From Zygnema circumcarinatum (taxonomy: Eukaryota > Streptophyta > Zygnematophyceae > Zygnematales > Zygnemataceae), in contig CM074804.1 of NCBI GenBank assembly GCA_037447605.1, positions 1,775,735 to 1,839,734 of the forward strand: a DNA stretch of 64,000 nucleotides, given 5' to 3'. How positions within the stretch are numbered: position 1 is the first letter of the stretch; every line of letters starts with the position of its first letter. The notes beneath the pieces are model-generated. The model made no database searches, was not told the DNA's origin, and saw only the letters and a list, made by a program, of their open reading frames with translations. The position numbers were made by a program, and so were the translations under genes. Below are positions 51,923 to 63,625 of this stretch, in pieces.

Positions 51923-54755
51923 CGAGTGATACAGACTTGGGAGCTATACCCCCTTTTTTCATTGGGGAAGTAAGGAGTGTTAAATGTAAGTAAATAATGG
52001 TAACCTTATTCTTTAGAGCTTGTTGGCCTTTATTAAGACCCCCATAGTCATGCCTATTTTGGATCAGAAACCAGTGTGTACCGCACAAACTGTGTACGAG
52101 AAGTACGGCAGAAAAAGATCGAAGTGTGCTTGGCAACTCGTGGTTTTTTATCATATGATGGTTTGACTGTAAACCTTAATTGAAACCCTAAAAAACCCAT
52201 CTTTACTACCCAATCCCTGCTCGCAACTTGTGACACTTGCAAAAAACTCCAACCCCGGATGTCACAACATTAATCTTATTCGCATCAATACTATAGTACT
52301 GGAGTCCTTCCTTATGGGAATCTTGATCTCGACTTGAATGTCCACACACTCTCCATGCTCTTGCTAGGAAAAGTCTCCCATCGACTCAAAAAAGAACATA
52401 AAGAAACACGACGTTGGTTGCCAAAGAGGATTCCTTTACACAAGGTGAAAGCATTCGATTGAGGACAAGGCATACCAAGTGATGGAATGAGCTAGAGAGG
52501 AAGGGAGAAGGCTGCGAAATAAAAACCTTCAAGCAGAGGCTGTTGAATTGGGTCCATATATGGAGGGTTCCTCTGTCACAGCTTTTTCTAGCCTCTCTTT
52601 AGTGGACTTCCCTTTCTTAAACAGTTTAAGCAAGTGCAATTAGCCAGCACTTCAAATCAGCACTCAACAGACTAATCCCCAAACGAAGTCTTTATTTCAA
52701 CACCGACCAGAAGCATAAGCATCCTACTAACATGACCAGACTAGCGTGGTCCCTACGACTTGAAAAGGTTCCACAACTCAGAAACACTCGACACGTGTGG
52801 TTCCGTCCATACTATTTCGTACATCTCCATATCTGATTGCGCTTTCTTAACCGCACAGGCTTCCCTCTCAGTGACCCCGCGGCTGTGCCCCTAATCTTCC
52901 CCGGCTCCTTCCGGAACCTCAGATCGCATCGGAACCCGGACGAGATACGGCCCGCGGTAACAGAACTCGACCTGCTGGACGATAACGGACATGGAAACCG
53001 TTAGGGGGGAGGGGGAGAGTGAGGGAGGCCGGGACGGGGGGAGAGTGGGAGGGGAGAAGGAGCGGGAGAGGGAGAGGGAGAGGGAGAGAAAAAGGGACGA
53101 GCGGGAGTAGGTGGGGGGGGTGGGAGAGGCGGCGGCTTCGCCGACGGAGAAGCTGACTTTGGACTTTGGAGAAAGTCATCGAAAAGCTGAATTCGAAGGC
53201 GTTTCAAGGACTGTAAATTTTTTAGATTGTAGAAAATTCAATTTTGGGCCTTAGGTGGAGAAGGGAATTTCATTTAGGCATTTCATTTTTGCATTTTAGG
53301 TCGTTTTTATGGTCTTTGGCCTCGAGGGCTGAAGGAGGGCTGTGGGTTCGAGGGTACACAGTACTTTGGGCTGGGGCGTGACGTGACATCTACATGTACC
53401 ATGTTCGGAGCTCAGTCCCGTGCGCCGTTCCAGTCCAGTTGGTCGCCCTCCATGTGAATCGTTTGCCGTGACGCAGTTTCCGTTCCATTTTTGACTGAGC
53501 GCACATGGCAACTCGAAAGTCCCGAAGACTTACATGGCCCTGATGGAGCTGTCCTCTACCTACCTGGCTGTACTGAGTTCTAACGACAAATTTAATGTAC
53601 GGTCAGTGAGCTTTTGGTTTGACAGGACGAATTCTGCCGCCTACCGTACATCCAATTGGAAGGTGACAGCACGACGGTGTGCACAAAACGACGAAAATAG
53701 TCGCTACGAGATGAGTTGATGACACACGAGCCTGGAAATTATGACGTCACAGAAACCGGCTGGCCGCGGTAAAAATCATTCGGTCGCCCCTGGAGGCGCC
53801 GCAAATCTCTCTCTGCGGATCGTAAATCGGACGGCCGAGAAAGAAGGTTGGGTCCATCGAGCGGTCATCATTACGCCACGTTGGATATCACATTTTTATT
53901 TTTTTGGGCGGCAGTGTCCTGGGTTTCCCTGCTGGTGACGTGGCGCGTCCTCATTTTCAGGCAATTTCCGCTATACTGGAGTGAATTTGGTATCTAGTGC
54001 GCGGAAATAATTTTGTCTTCTTCCCCGCCCAATTATTATGGGCCCTCTGACCGCAGCCAATCAGTGCGCTCGGTTGACCTGTGACGTGGCATGACCCACC
54101 GTACGTATTTCGTGCAACCACCAGCTGGCAGGCCGGGCGGGCGGCCTTGTCCTGATGGGCCTTGTGGCCCCCCGGAGGCCATAGGCGGAGGCCGCCGCCG
54201 TATGCCGCCGTCCCTCCGCTCCCTCCGTACATCGAGCGAGCTGTCGCGAATTTAGCTGACGGACGCTGATGGGTCCACAGCGCGCATTTAGCACGCGTCC
54301 TCCTCTGGTGATGTCGGTGCCTTATGTAAATAATGTCGGTGGAGGCATCCTGATCATCGTGTCGGATCGGATCGGATCGTGTCGTACATCGTGTCGGTGT
54401 TCCCTCCATTCCGTGGGGAACGTCGGTCACATCCCGACCGACCCAAGTCAACGCGCCACCGTCCCTGTCCCAGGCCATGGCGGTTGAGTGCGCCCTCCTA
54501 GAAAGCAGTCCCCTCCCCGGTATTGAGCTCTGACATAGAATGGTGCGGTCTCTGGCTGACTCGGCTTCTTCTCTTGCTCGCCCTCTCCCCCTCCATCTCC
54601 CTCTCTCTCCTCTCTCTCTCTAACCCCCCCTCAACCATTTCAGTCTCCCTCTCATTGTTTTCTCGATCTCTCACTCTCTCCTCTCCCGCAATCTTGCCCT
54701 CACAACCTTCTCTTTCTCTGTCCTTTCCCCGGAAATTCACCATCAGCGAAGCATC
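51923..54755. other. Gene-poor region before the hevein-protease gene
   Basis: No confident gene. One coding-like segment occurs at 52860-53004. GTAC- and CACGTGG-like motifs occur between 53300 and 54120. A TCGGA repeat (GTGTCGGATCGGATCGGATC) lies near 54360. A CT-rich leader at 54570-54730 precedes the next start codon. Confidence 0.55.
52860..53004 (+). other. Possible orphan terminal exon or gene fragment
   Basis: A good acceptor (TTCTTAACCGCACAG) is followed by 47 open codons to a TAG: GFPLSDPAAVPLIFPGSFRN, then LRSHRNPDEIRPAVTELDLL. The composition looks coding and differs from its AT-rich flanks. No partner exon or family was recognised. Confidence 0.25.
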
Positions 54756-55392
54756 ATGGCGGCAGGAAGGAGCCTCCCTTGCCTCCTGCTGCTTCTCGGA
54801 TCCTTTGCAGCTCTCACATGTGCAGATGTCCCCGGAGGTAAGTTTGGAGACAGGAGCAGAACTGCAAGGGGATCCACCAAATGTAGGGAAGTAGGAATGC
54901 GGGTTTAGGGCTCAGGGTTCAGACGTCATACTAAAGGCGGAAACTAAAGGGATCAAAATTCTTCTAGGGGAGTTCTGCGGGAAGTCTATGGGAAGCTCTC
55001 TCTCGCTCTCTCTCTCATTCTTCCTTTCTTTCTCTCCGTCTTCCACCCTGCACCTCCCTCCTACGATATATTTCGGAGCCTGAAAGGAGGTGCGGGAAAG
55101 GGGCGAGGGAGGAGGAAGGGAGGAGAAGCGACAGGAGAATGGGGGAGGTGTTAGGAGGCTGAGAGGGGGCAGAGTGAGCGAGAGGGTATGAAGGGGAGAA
55201 AGGGAGAGGGGTGAGAGCAATGGCGTGAATGAGAGAATTTTGGGGAAGTGGGGCGAAGCACCTGATGGAGGTATGTATGGGGGCAGGGGCTCCGCCAACT
55301 TTAGGGCTGCCAGTATTCGGATTTAGGGCTCAGGGTTAAGAATTCAAATTAAAGGCCTATTAAAGGGCTCAAATTATTTCGGAGGGACTGTG

Positions 55393-55423
<31 letters not shown>

Positions 55424-58400
55424 AGCAACGGGAGGGTGGGAGAGGTGGTAGACAAAAGAATGAGAGGCTTAGGTGGAACAGAGTGAGGGAGAGGGACCAA
55501 GGGGAGAAAGGGAGAGGGGCGGGAGCGAGGGTTGTGGGGAGAGACGAGCGGGGTGAAGAGCAGGAAGAAAGAGACGAGGATAAAGAAGCAAAGTTGGACA
55601 GTAGAGGGCATAACCTTTTGCTCCCCTTTCTTCCATCCTTGTGTGTGAGAAAGAGAGAGAGCGAGGGAGAAAGGGGGGGGAGAAAGAGATAGAGAATGCG
55701 GCAAAGAGAAACAGGAGGGGGGAGGGAGAGAATCTTGGGAATCGAATCATTAGTCATACTCAGTCACGGAGGCACGGCACGTTCGCACGCGCGAACATGT
55801 GAATGCGCATCCGACGGCGCACATGCTCACGAGGGCATGCTCAGATCGCACATCCGACGGCAGCGCGTGATGGGCGGATTGGACCCTTATGCACCTCCAC
55901 ATTCCAAGCAACGGCATACGGAGCCGCTCACTTGACTTGGTCCAGTTAGTCACGCATGTTGACCGCCGGAAAAAATGAATTCATTCCAATTCTCGAAGTA
56001 TTTTTTGTTTCGTGCGTTTTTGCCGCATGGTGGTTCTTGTTCGTGTGGAGACACCGGTAGTGGTAGGGAGGGAGTGTAGCGCATTTTCTTTTCTATGATA
56101 GGGAGAGGAGCGCATTTACTTTTTTTCAAAATTGCGTTTTTTTCCGCCGAGCATAGATGGAGATAAAGCCTTTAGGGACTAAAGTCAAGGCGACCTCCCC
56201 AACTGCTCCTTATCTCCCAATGCTGCTGTTGGCCTACACAATGTGATCCCTTCATAAAGAGGCGTTCACAACCCTCTTTCATCACATTACATTCAGAATC
56301 ATTACATTATCTACGCTCCATTAAACACTAAATTTCTTTCTAAAGTGTGATCAATCTCTCTCTTTGTGTGGCAGAGTGTGGATACGATTACTATGATTAC
56401 TATTTAGGAGCATGCGGGAATGCATGCTGCTCGCAATATGGATATTGTGGGACGGGCGTTGAGTGGTGCGGGTCTGGCTGCTAACCAGCATATGGACATT
56501 GCGGTGAGTGATGGATACGTGAGGAGCAACCGGTACGAGCAAAGCGGAGTTTAGAAAGTCATGTCAGAGTGGAACGCAGAGTCTGCAGGTGCAGGAGGTT
56601 CAAGAGGAGAGGGGGATGAGAGGACCAACGCCTTACCAATGTGATGCCTAGGCGGAGATGGTTGAGATTGCATGGGGCGCAATGGGAGAAAATGGAAGGT
56701 GCGACTGTGTCCGACTTTCCGCATGCAGATTGTACATGCTTCATTGTCCCTTTTCATCCTGCAATCGGTATAGGTCATAGCTGTAGGGTCCAGCTAGACA
56801 AAAGAGGGTAGAAGGAGAGAGGGAAAGTGACGAAGGAAGGGGGAGTGCAACAGGGAGAGGGAGTGGGAGTGGGCGAGGGAGTTGGATAGGGGAGAGGGAG
56901 GGAGAGAGGGAGTGTGAGAATTGGAGGGAGGGAGCGAGAGAGGGGGAGAATGAGGCAGGGAAAATCAATCCTTCACTCTTTTTTTTGACCCGCTGAAAAC
57001 ATCCAACCAGGAATGATTTTGCACCCGCAATGGCTGCAAGTTCCCCTGTCTGGAACTTTGACTTTAAGGTGGTTTTGAACTGATGATATTCCGCTCTCGG
57101 TTTCCTAGTAGCATTCAGCCGGATAGCGTCGTGTTTTTTTCATGTTCAGATGTGAAACCTCCAGAAGGTGTAACCGTTTCTCGCTTTGGGTGAGCAGGAG
57201 CATGTGGACCCAGTTATGGTCGTAAGAAATGTTCCGCCAATAAGTGCTGCTCTTCTATCGGTACTTGTGGGACAGGCGTGGAGTTTTGTGGAAGCGGCTG
57301 CCAATCGAAATATGGAAAATGTGGTGAGTGATTTAAAACTGTTGGCACGTTATCGAGAGGCCAAATTTACAGCACTGCTAAAAAGAAAGGCGTGTGAACT
57401 AGAAAGGAATTTTTACTCGTTAATGTGAAATTTACCCCAGGCACACCATTTAATGCAGTGAAACCTTTGGCTAGCAATCCTTACAGGACAGCGGAAGTTT
57501 AACCTCAAGCCTAGGGGGATCTAAGTGAATCTAGTAAGGTTAATTAAAGAGAAAAGTCGTATGATGAGGGCTAGGCGCATAGCGAGTGTTTAGATCCATT
57601 GCCTGCATCATGAGTTGCACTCCTTTTGAAATCCACCGTCTTATTAAGAAATAATGGACGTTTTTACAAACATAAACGAAATTTCCCACATACTTTTCAG
57701 ATCCTTGTAAGACTTAGTTTTATCATATCTGCTGATTTGATTGGAACTTCACGTTGTGTGCAGGTCATTTATGTTGCTATGCAGTCATGTTAGCATGAGA
57801 TGTTAATTGCTTTCAAATAATCATGCTTGCTATACTTGGATGAGAAGAGTACTCTTATGATTGCAGATCTATTACCTCCCCCGCCACAAAGCCCACCACC
57901 ACGTTCGTTCCCTCCTCTTTCACTACTACCTCCACCGCCTTCAAATCCATCGCCACCTTCTCCCCCTCCAAGTGTAACATCGTCCCCACCACCTCCAAGT
58001 CCGCCAGCTCCTCCACCACTGCAAAGACAACCCCCCCCATCACCTTCTCCAAGTCCACCCCCATCTCCTCTACCTCTACCTCCCCCTCCCCCTCCCCCTC
58101 CTCCATCTCCTCTACCTCCAAGACCACCCCCATCTCCTCTACCTCCAAGACCACCCACATCTCCTCTACCTCCAAGACCACCCCCATCTCCTCTACCTCC
58201 AAGACCACCCCCATCTCCTTTACCTCCAAGACCACCCCCATCTCCTTTACCTCCAAGACCACCCCCATCTCCTTTACCTCCAAGACCACCCCCATCTCCT
58301 TTACCTCCAAGACCACCCCCATCTCCTCTACCTCCAAGACCACCCCCATCTCCTTTACCTCCAAGACCACCCCCATCTCCTTTACCTCCAAGACCACCCC

Positions 58401-61400
58401 CATCTCCTTTACCTCCAAGACCACCCCCATCTCCTTTACCTCCAAGATCATCCCCATCTCCTTTACCTCCAAGACCACCCCCATCTCCTTTACCTCCAAG
58501 ACCACCCCCATCTCCTTTACCTCCAAGACCACCCCCATCTCCTTTACCTCCAAGATCATCCCCATCTCCTTTACCTCCAAGACCACCCCCATCTCCTTTA
58601 CCTCCAAGACCACCCCCATCTCCTTTACCTCCAAGTCCACCATTACCTTCACCACGAATTTTTGCTCCACCTATCCCAACTTCAGGACCACCACAATTTC
58701 CATCACTTCCGAAAGCACCATCCCCATTCCCTGTAGGACCACCGCTTTCGTCACCACCTCGATCACCACCTCCGCCACCAAAATCACCAACATCAAGCCC
58801 CACTCCACTGCTACCCTTATCCCCTCCACCTTTGCCTCTACGTTCACCGATACCTCAAACACCTCCACAACCGCCACTGCCTCCACCGGTACCCCCTCCA
58901 TCACCTTCAGGAGCTCCATGTTCAAGTACGAGAAGGCAGCTACCTTGACCCCGTTTTTTGAATGTAGTTTTTCTTCATTCAATGCTGAATGCAACTATAT
59001 CGTGATTTACAGTTTTAAACTATCCAGTTTTGCTTATTCTTTAATTCGTGTAATACTCTGTGTCCTTAAGAACTTGTTGTTTTGCCCGTAAATAGGCACT
59101 GAAGATACCCTCTTCAAACTGAAGGCTTCCTTTGTTGACCCCGACACCAACCTTGCAACTTGGAGAAGCTCGCGTCCTTATTGTAGTTGGGATACAAGTC
59201 GTTTGAAATGCAACTCCAACAACCAAGTTACAAGAATGTGAGCAGAAAATCTTCAGAGCCGTTTCGGCAGTAGTTGCACAATAGCATACGTTGTCTCCTA
59301 GACGAGAATAGTTCCTACAAACAAACACAAGTTGGCTTTGTAGGCGTTTTACCCATCTAAATTCATTGACCTTGGCTGTCCTTTCAGTCTCAGGTCACGA
59401 GCACACGATGTGAAATTTCTCTGCCTCTTCATGGAAAGTAACCTTATGGTCTCATTAGAAAAAAGTCTGTGCCCTACCGAACCAGTTTGCTCAAAGAGTT
59501 CACGTTTTATCCGTCGTCCTCACGCAGGTCCTTGAACGGATTAAGGCTCAGTGGTTTCATTCATCCTTCCATCGGATGTCTCACTAACCTACAAGTGCTG
59601 TGAGTAACATCCCTTCCCTTATCATCTACATAAAAAATATCTGAAAGGATGTAATGCTGGAAACTAAATGTAATTTGAACAAGAGAGAAAAATTCTCTCA
59701 GAGGATTGCTTCAAAACGTGGTCGATGGTCGGATTCGAACCATCTTTGAATTCACGCTGACACGCCATTGGTTACGCTAGAAGAATGTTCGAAGATAGAT
59801 TCGATCAATTTTTTCTTAGTTGTTGCAATAAAGAGAGCAGGCCAAAAGGTGTATTAGCTGAGTTTTGAGTGAAGAGAACAATGTCAGAGTTGGGTTCACA
59901 CTCAGGTACGGCATTGATAGGGGCCCCTGCTTGAAAAGGTTCAATTGAGTCTAGACAGTCCCGTAGTTACGAATAGCAATATACTTTTTTTTCTGGTATG
60001 TGCTCTCCTTGACGATCAAAACCTTGGCTCGCAGGGATTTATCCGGCAACTCTCTTACAGGAGGAATCCCCTCATCTATTGGCGACCTTCTTGATCTTCA
60101 AATCCTGTGAGAAGCGCCCGAGTCAGTCTAGAATCGCAATGGCCTGTCTTTATCTCTGATAGGAAGCTGCTTGTCGTCAGATTGTATGCCTTAAATTCCA
60201 TGTTATAGTATGGCTTCTTGTTACATTATTTGTATCCAGTTCGGAGATTCCTCCCATTCGATTGCAATAATTCTCGCAAACAATGTTTTCTACATTAGTG
60301 AAAAAGAATGACCATGAAATAGCATTCACCCAGTGTTTGTCCATTCAACAGGGACTTGTCGAACAATCAACTGACTGGCAGCATTCCTGAATCCCTCGGA
60401 AATTTAACGAGACTCGTAAGGATGTGAGTGGCTGTACTGCAACGACTCATTGAGACGCGCCTTTACGCTGCTCGCTATTCCATAGACGCAATTGTAAGGA
60501 AATGACACTTGCTTCCATTTGCCTGGTACAAACATCTCATGGGAGTTGAAGATGGCGTGTAATGGCAGGACGTTGTCATCGAATTCCTTAAGTGGCCCCA
60601 TTCCAGCATCCATTGGTAACCTCAAGTCGTTAGAAACTCTGTAAGGGCTCTTCCTAAAATCAAAAGTTTGTACCCGCTCTGTTCCCTCTCGGTATAAGAC
60701 ATGATTTATGTGATGCTGAAGAACGTAAGTTCATAAGAGCATTTTCCATCTTCTGAATTCCGCCTCTCCCCACTTTTTTTCTTTCGTTTTTTTCCGTTTT
60801 CTATGGTGCAGAGAAGCAAATGGAAATACTCTCACAAGCTTGCCGGCTACCATTGGTGACTTGAGAAGCCTAAATACGTTGTAAGTATTCCTCCAAGCCA
60901 ATGTGTTTTTCTATCTTCAAAACAGCGTGATCGTTTTTGAATGGATCAAATTCTGATACAAGATGATACATATTGAACAGATAACTAATTGCAAACAAAC
61001 CGCAAGAGATCTTTTTATTTTGTTTATTGATTTGTAACATATTTCATACGTTCTTGTGCCAAATTTGAAGATTGGTGACATAGAGCCATGCCTGCTGGTT
61101 TCCATCGCCATGTTCCAATCTTTGCTGTGCAGGAGTTTGCAGAACAACGCAATCACAGGGAACATTCCGCCCCAGCTTGGGAACATACCCACGATCTCGA
61201 CCATGTGAGCTTCGCCATCTCTCTAGTCACATTTTCAGTCCTAATTGATTGCTTTACGGAGCAAAGAAATGTAAAGTCTCCGAGTCCTGAATAATTGGTG
61301 TTTGTACAAATGTCCAGAAGTTTCACTAGACCAAACTTGATTAGTTTTCACTTCCTCTGATATTAATACTGAGACTTTATATGAAGCGGGAAAAACTGCT

Positions 61401-63625
61401 GCCTCGTATGACGTCATATCCTTGATTGATGCCATATCTCAGTTTTCAAATTTTCATTATTGGTACGTCGGTCATAATTGCACTTAGTATTCTTCATGCA
61501 GACGACTCATGGGCAACTTTTTTTTTTTTTTTTTGCAGAAGGCTGAGCAATAATCTCTTCATTGGGACTATCAACTTAAACTTCGTGACTTTCTTAAACA
61601 TCTCGTCTTTCTTCGTCGAGATTTCGAAAAACTTTTTAACGGGAACGCCTTCCATCTACGTGAACGGAGAGCTATTGCTCGCAAACGGACAACAGACCTG
61701 TGACGACATCTCGTCCAACTGTTTTGGCGGTACACCCCAATGCGACACTCAAGGGCAGAAGTTACTCTCGTCATGCGCGGCCTTCTGCAACGCCACGCAG
61801 CCAATGGGCTCGTGCGGGGGACACGGCTTCTGCACGAACGTGGCAGCCCCGCGATGCATTTGCGACCCGGGCTATGAAACCACGAACGCTTCTCCTTTCA
61901 CTTGTACTTTTGGTGAGCTCAGATCGTCCTTTCATGCATTTGTGTACCCTGACGGGTGTCAGCAATTCTACTGTATGAAGGTGCATTTTGGCTCTATCGA
62001 ATTTTCAGCAGTCTCGGGTGGTCAGGGCAGCTCACTAGAGTCTTTGACGTTGCAGAGTATCGTGGTGTTGGATTGGTGCCGCCGACATCGTACAGCTCCC
62101 CAAGCCTGAACAAGTACTTTCGCTATGCAAGTGCGGGTTACTTGTTTTTAAATCGAAATATCTCGCCGTCCTGGTTGGTTGCTACAAGCTGGAATTGGGC
62201 GAACGCACAGGCAGTGCAGGCGGTGAAGGATCAACAAACTTGCAGTAAGCAACACATGGTCAAAACTCAAAACTCAAAACTCAAAACTCCTCGTTTGTAG
62301 TTAGCTATATGTGCCCGCCGGTTTCCAGAAGTGGGTTTCCTCGCTGAGCCACCAGTGCGATTGTTCCCTCCGTTTGTGCTCCCTCTTGCAGATACCTGCT
62401 GGCTTTTCGCTGCAATTTCAGCTATTGAGAGCGCTTACTTCATCGCCAATGCGGGGCAGTTGGCAGTGCCAAACATTGCAGAACAGCAAGTTTTGGACTG
62501 TTCCTCTTTGAACAAGACTTGCCCGACCGGGGGTTCGCCGACTGATGCTCTTAACTTTGCGGCCGGATTCAACCTCCTTGCAACTGGCGTGTATGGAGGT
62601 CCCAGCAACTGCCTTGCTGGCCAGGTATTGTACACAGAAAGGATGTGACTTACTCGCTGTTGTCACTTAATTACTTTCTACTTTTTCCAATGTCGTATAT
62701 ATTATGTCGAGGCAAGCATGGGTGTAGTGCAGATTCTTTACAATAATACAAAATTGTGTATGATTTCCTTCCGAAAAAACTATAGTTAAGGTCAATCTAC
62801 TATCTCCATTCCAAAAAGAAAGAACCAACATTGTGTATTCGTTTATGGACCAAATAATGTACCAGCATGACACATGCTACTCCCCAAGCGTCGGAATACA
62901 TAAGACAAGCTCTATTTGCGTAGAGTCATTCAGCTTACCATCGTGTTCTTTGGACAAAAGGTTCATCTCTCGTTCTTGGTTTATTTCCAAACATTTGGGG
63001 ACGGATCTCCGAAAGTATTTTTTTTTTTATGGGTTTTTTTTTTTTTTTAATCCTCGTAGGCGAATGGCGGGATCCGCATTTCCTCCTACGAGAAGGTCCA
63101 GTACCAGAGATGGATCGGCCTCCTCCTCGCCCTCCAGCAGCAGCCCGCCATTGTCAACATTGAAGCGAGCAGCACGACCTTCATCAACTACAAAGATGTG
63201 CGTCACGTCACGTCACGTCACTGACGCATTTTCTTACAAAAGAAGAAACAAAAAAATGGGCGTTAGATCATGGCATGGTGTTTATGGCATCCATGCGCAG
63301 GGCCTTAACATGGACTTTTTTATGATGGTGAAGTTCCTTCCGTGACGTGACTCGTGTGATGGATTCCTTTCAGGGAATATATGACGACGACGATTGCTTC
63401 TCCGGCGGGGTCGACCACACGGTGGTGGCGGTCGGGTACGACCTCACATCAACTCCGCCGTATTGGATTCTCCGGAATTCATGGGGACCCAACTGGGGGG
63501 AAAACGGCTACATTCGCATAAAGATCGCGGGAGGTGCCGGCATTTGCGGAATCAACAGTCTCCCCGCTCTCATTCCGATTGTTCAACCATCGGGTGAGGG
63601 AGATGGCTGTCACAATCAAGCTTGA
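54756..63625 (+). CDS. Secreted chimeric protein: hevein x2, proline-rich, LRR, EGF-like, papain-type cysteine protease
   Basis: Sixteen exons (54756-54837, 56375-56503, 57198-57323, 57867-58925, 59096-59237, 59528-59599, 60035-60106, 60352-60423, 60569-60640, 60812-60880, 61133-61204, 61539-61912, 62056-62244, 62392-62624, 63060-63197, 63374-63625) keep one frame for about 1050 codons. Order: signal peptide ([17 protein letters not shown]); two 8-Cys hevein modules; about 350 proline-rich residues; LRR-N domain ([19 protein letters not shown]) and six or seven LRRs, one per exon; a Cys-rich stretch with an EGF-like [20 protein letters not shown]; then a C1A protease with [31 protein letters not shown] and [19 protein letters not shown], so Gln, Cys, His and Asn are all present. 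No I29 propeptide is seen. Hevein module 1 has an in-frame TAA at 56482-56484. The reading ends at 63625, but a GTGAGG donor at 63594 could lead to exons beyond the window. Likely extracellular or wall-bound. Confidence 0.82.
55391..55423. repeat. (CT)n microsatellite in intron 1 of the hevein-protease gene
   Basis: Pure CT, sense strand. Confidence 0.9.
56375..56503 (+). other. Hevein module 1 exon, interrupted by TAA
   Basis: A 129-nt exon, phase 1 at both ends. Eight Cys in hevein order, with [15 protein letters not shown] keeping the aromatic residues expected to bind chitin. The codon after GSGC is TAA (56482-56484), where the sister module has CAA. Skipping the exon leaves the frame intact. 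Confidence 0.8.
57198..57323 (+). other. Hevein module 2 exon
   Basis: A 126-nt exon, phase 1 at both ends, fully open. All eight Cys are present, but the loop reads [15 protein letters not shown]: two of the aromatic chitin-contact positions are Ile and Thr, so sugar binding may be weak. Confidence 0.85.
58107..58640 (+). repeat. 27-nt tandem repeat encoding the extensin-like SPLPPRPPP domain
   Basis: About 20 in-frame copies of a nine-codon unit inside exon 4. Units 13 and 17 share an AGATCATCC variant, a period of four units that suggests a recent 108-bp duplication. Confidence 0.95.

Noticed and set aside
52300-52460. Short plus-strand frame ending before GTGAAAG as an upstream partner of the 52860 segment
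   Set aside because: Only 39 codons with no recognisable motif, and nothing supports a link.
58107-58640. Regular 27-bp repeats resembling a CRISPR array
   Set aside because: The units abut without spacers and translate in frame inside an exon of a eukaryotic gene.
57790-58803. Antisense 337-residue Gly-rich frame (GGGLGGKGD repeats)
   Set aside because: It is the shadow of the 27-nt proline repeat on the plus strand, which connects by splicing to conserved domains on both sides.
59717-59790. Possible minus-strand tRNA (GGTTCGAATCC B-box-like motif)
   Set aside because: No matching acceptor stem, and the T-stem contains a mismatch. It lies in an intron and is at best a tRNA-derived fragment.
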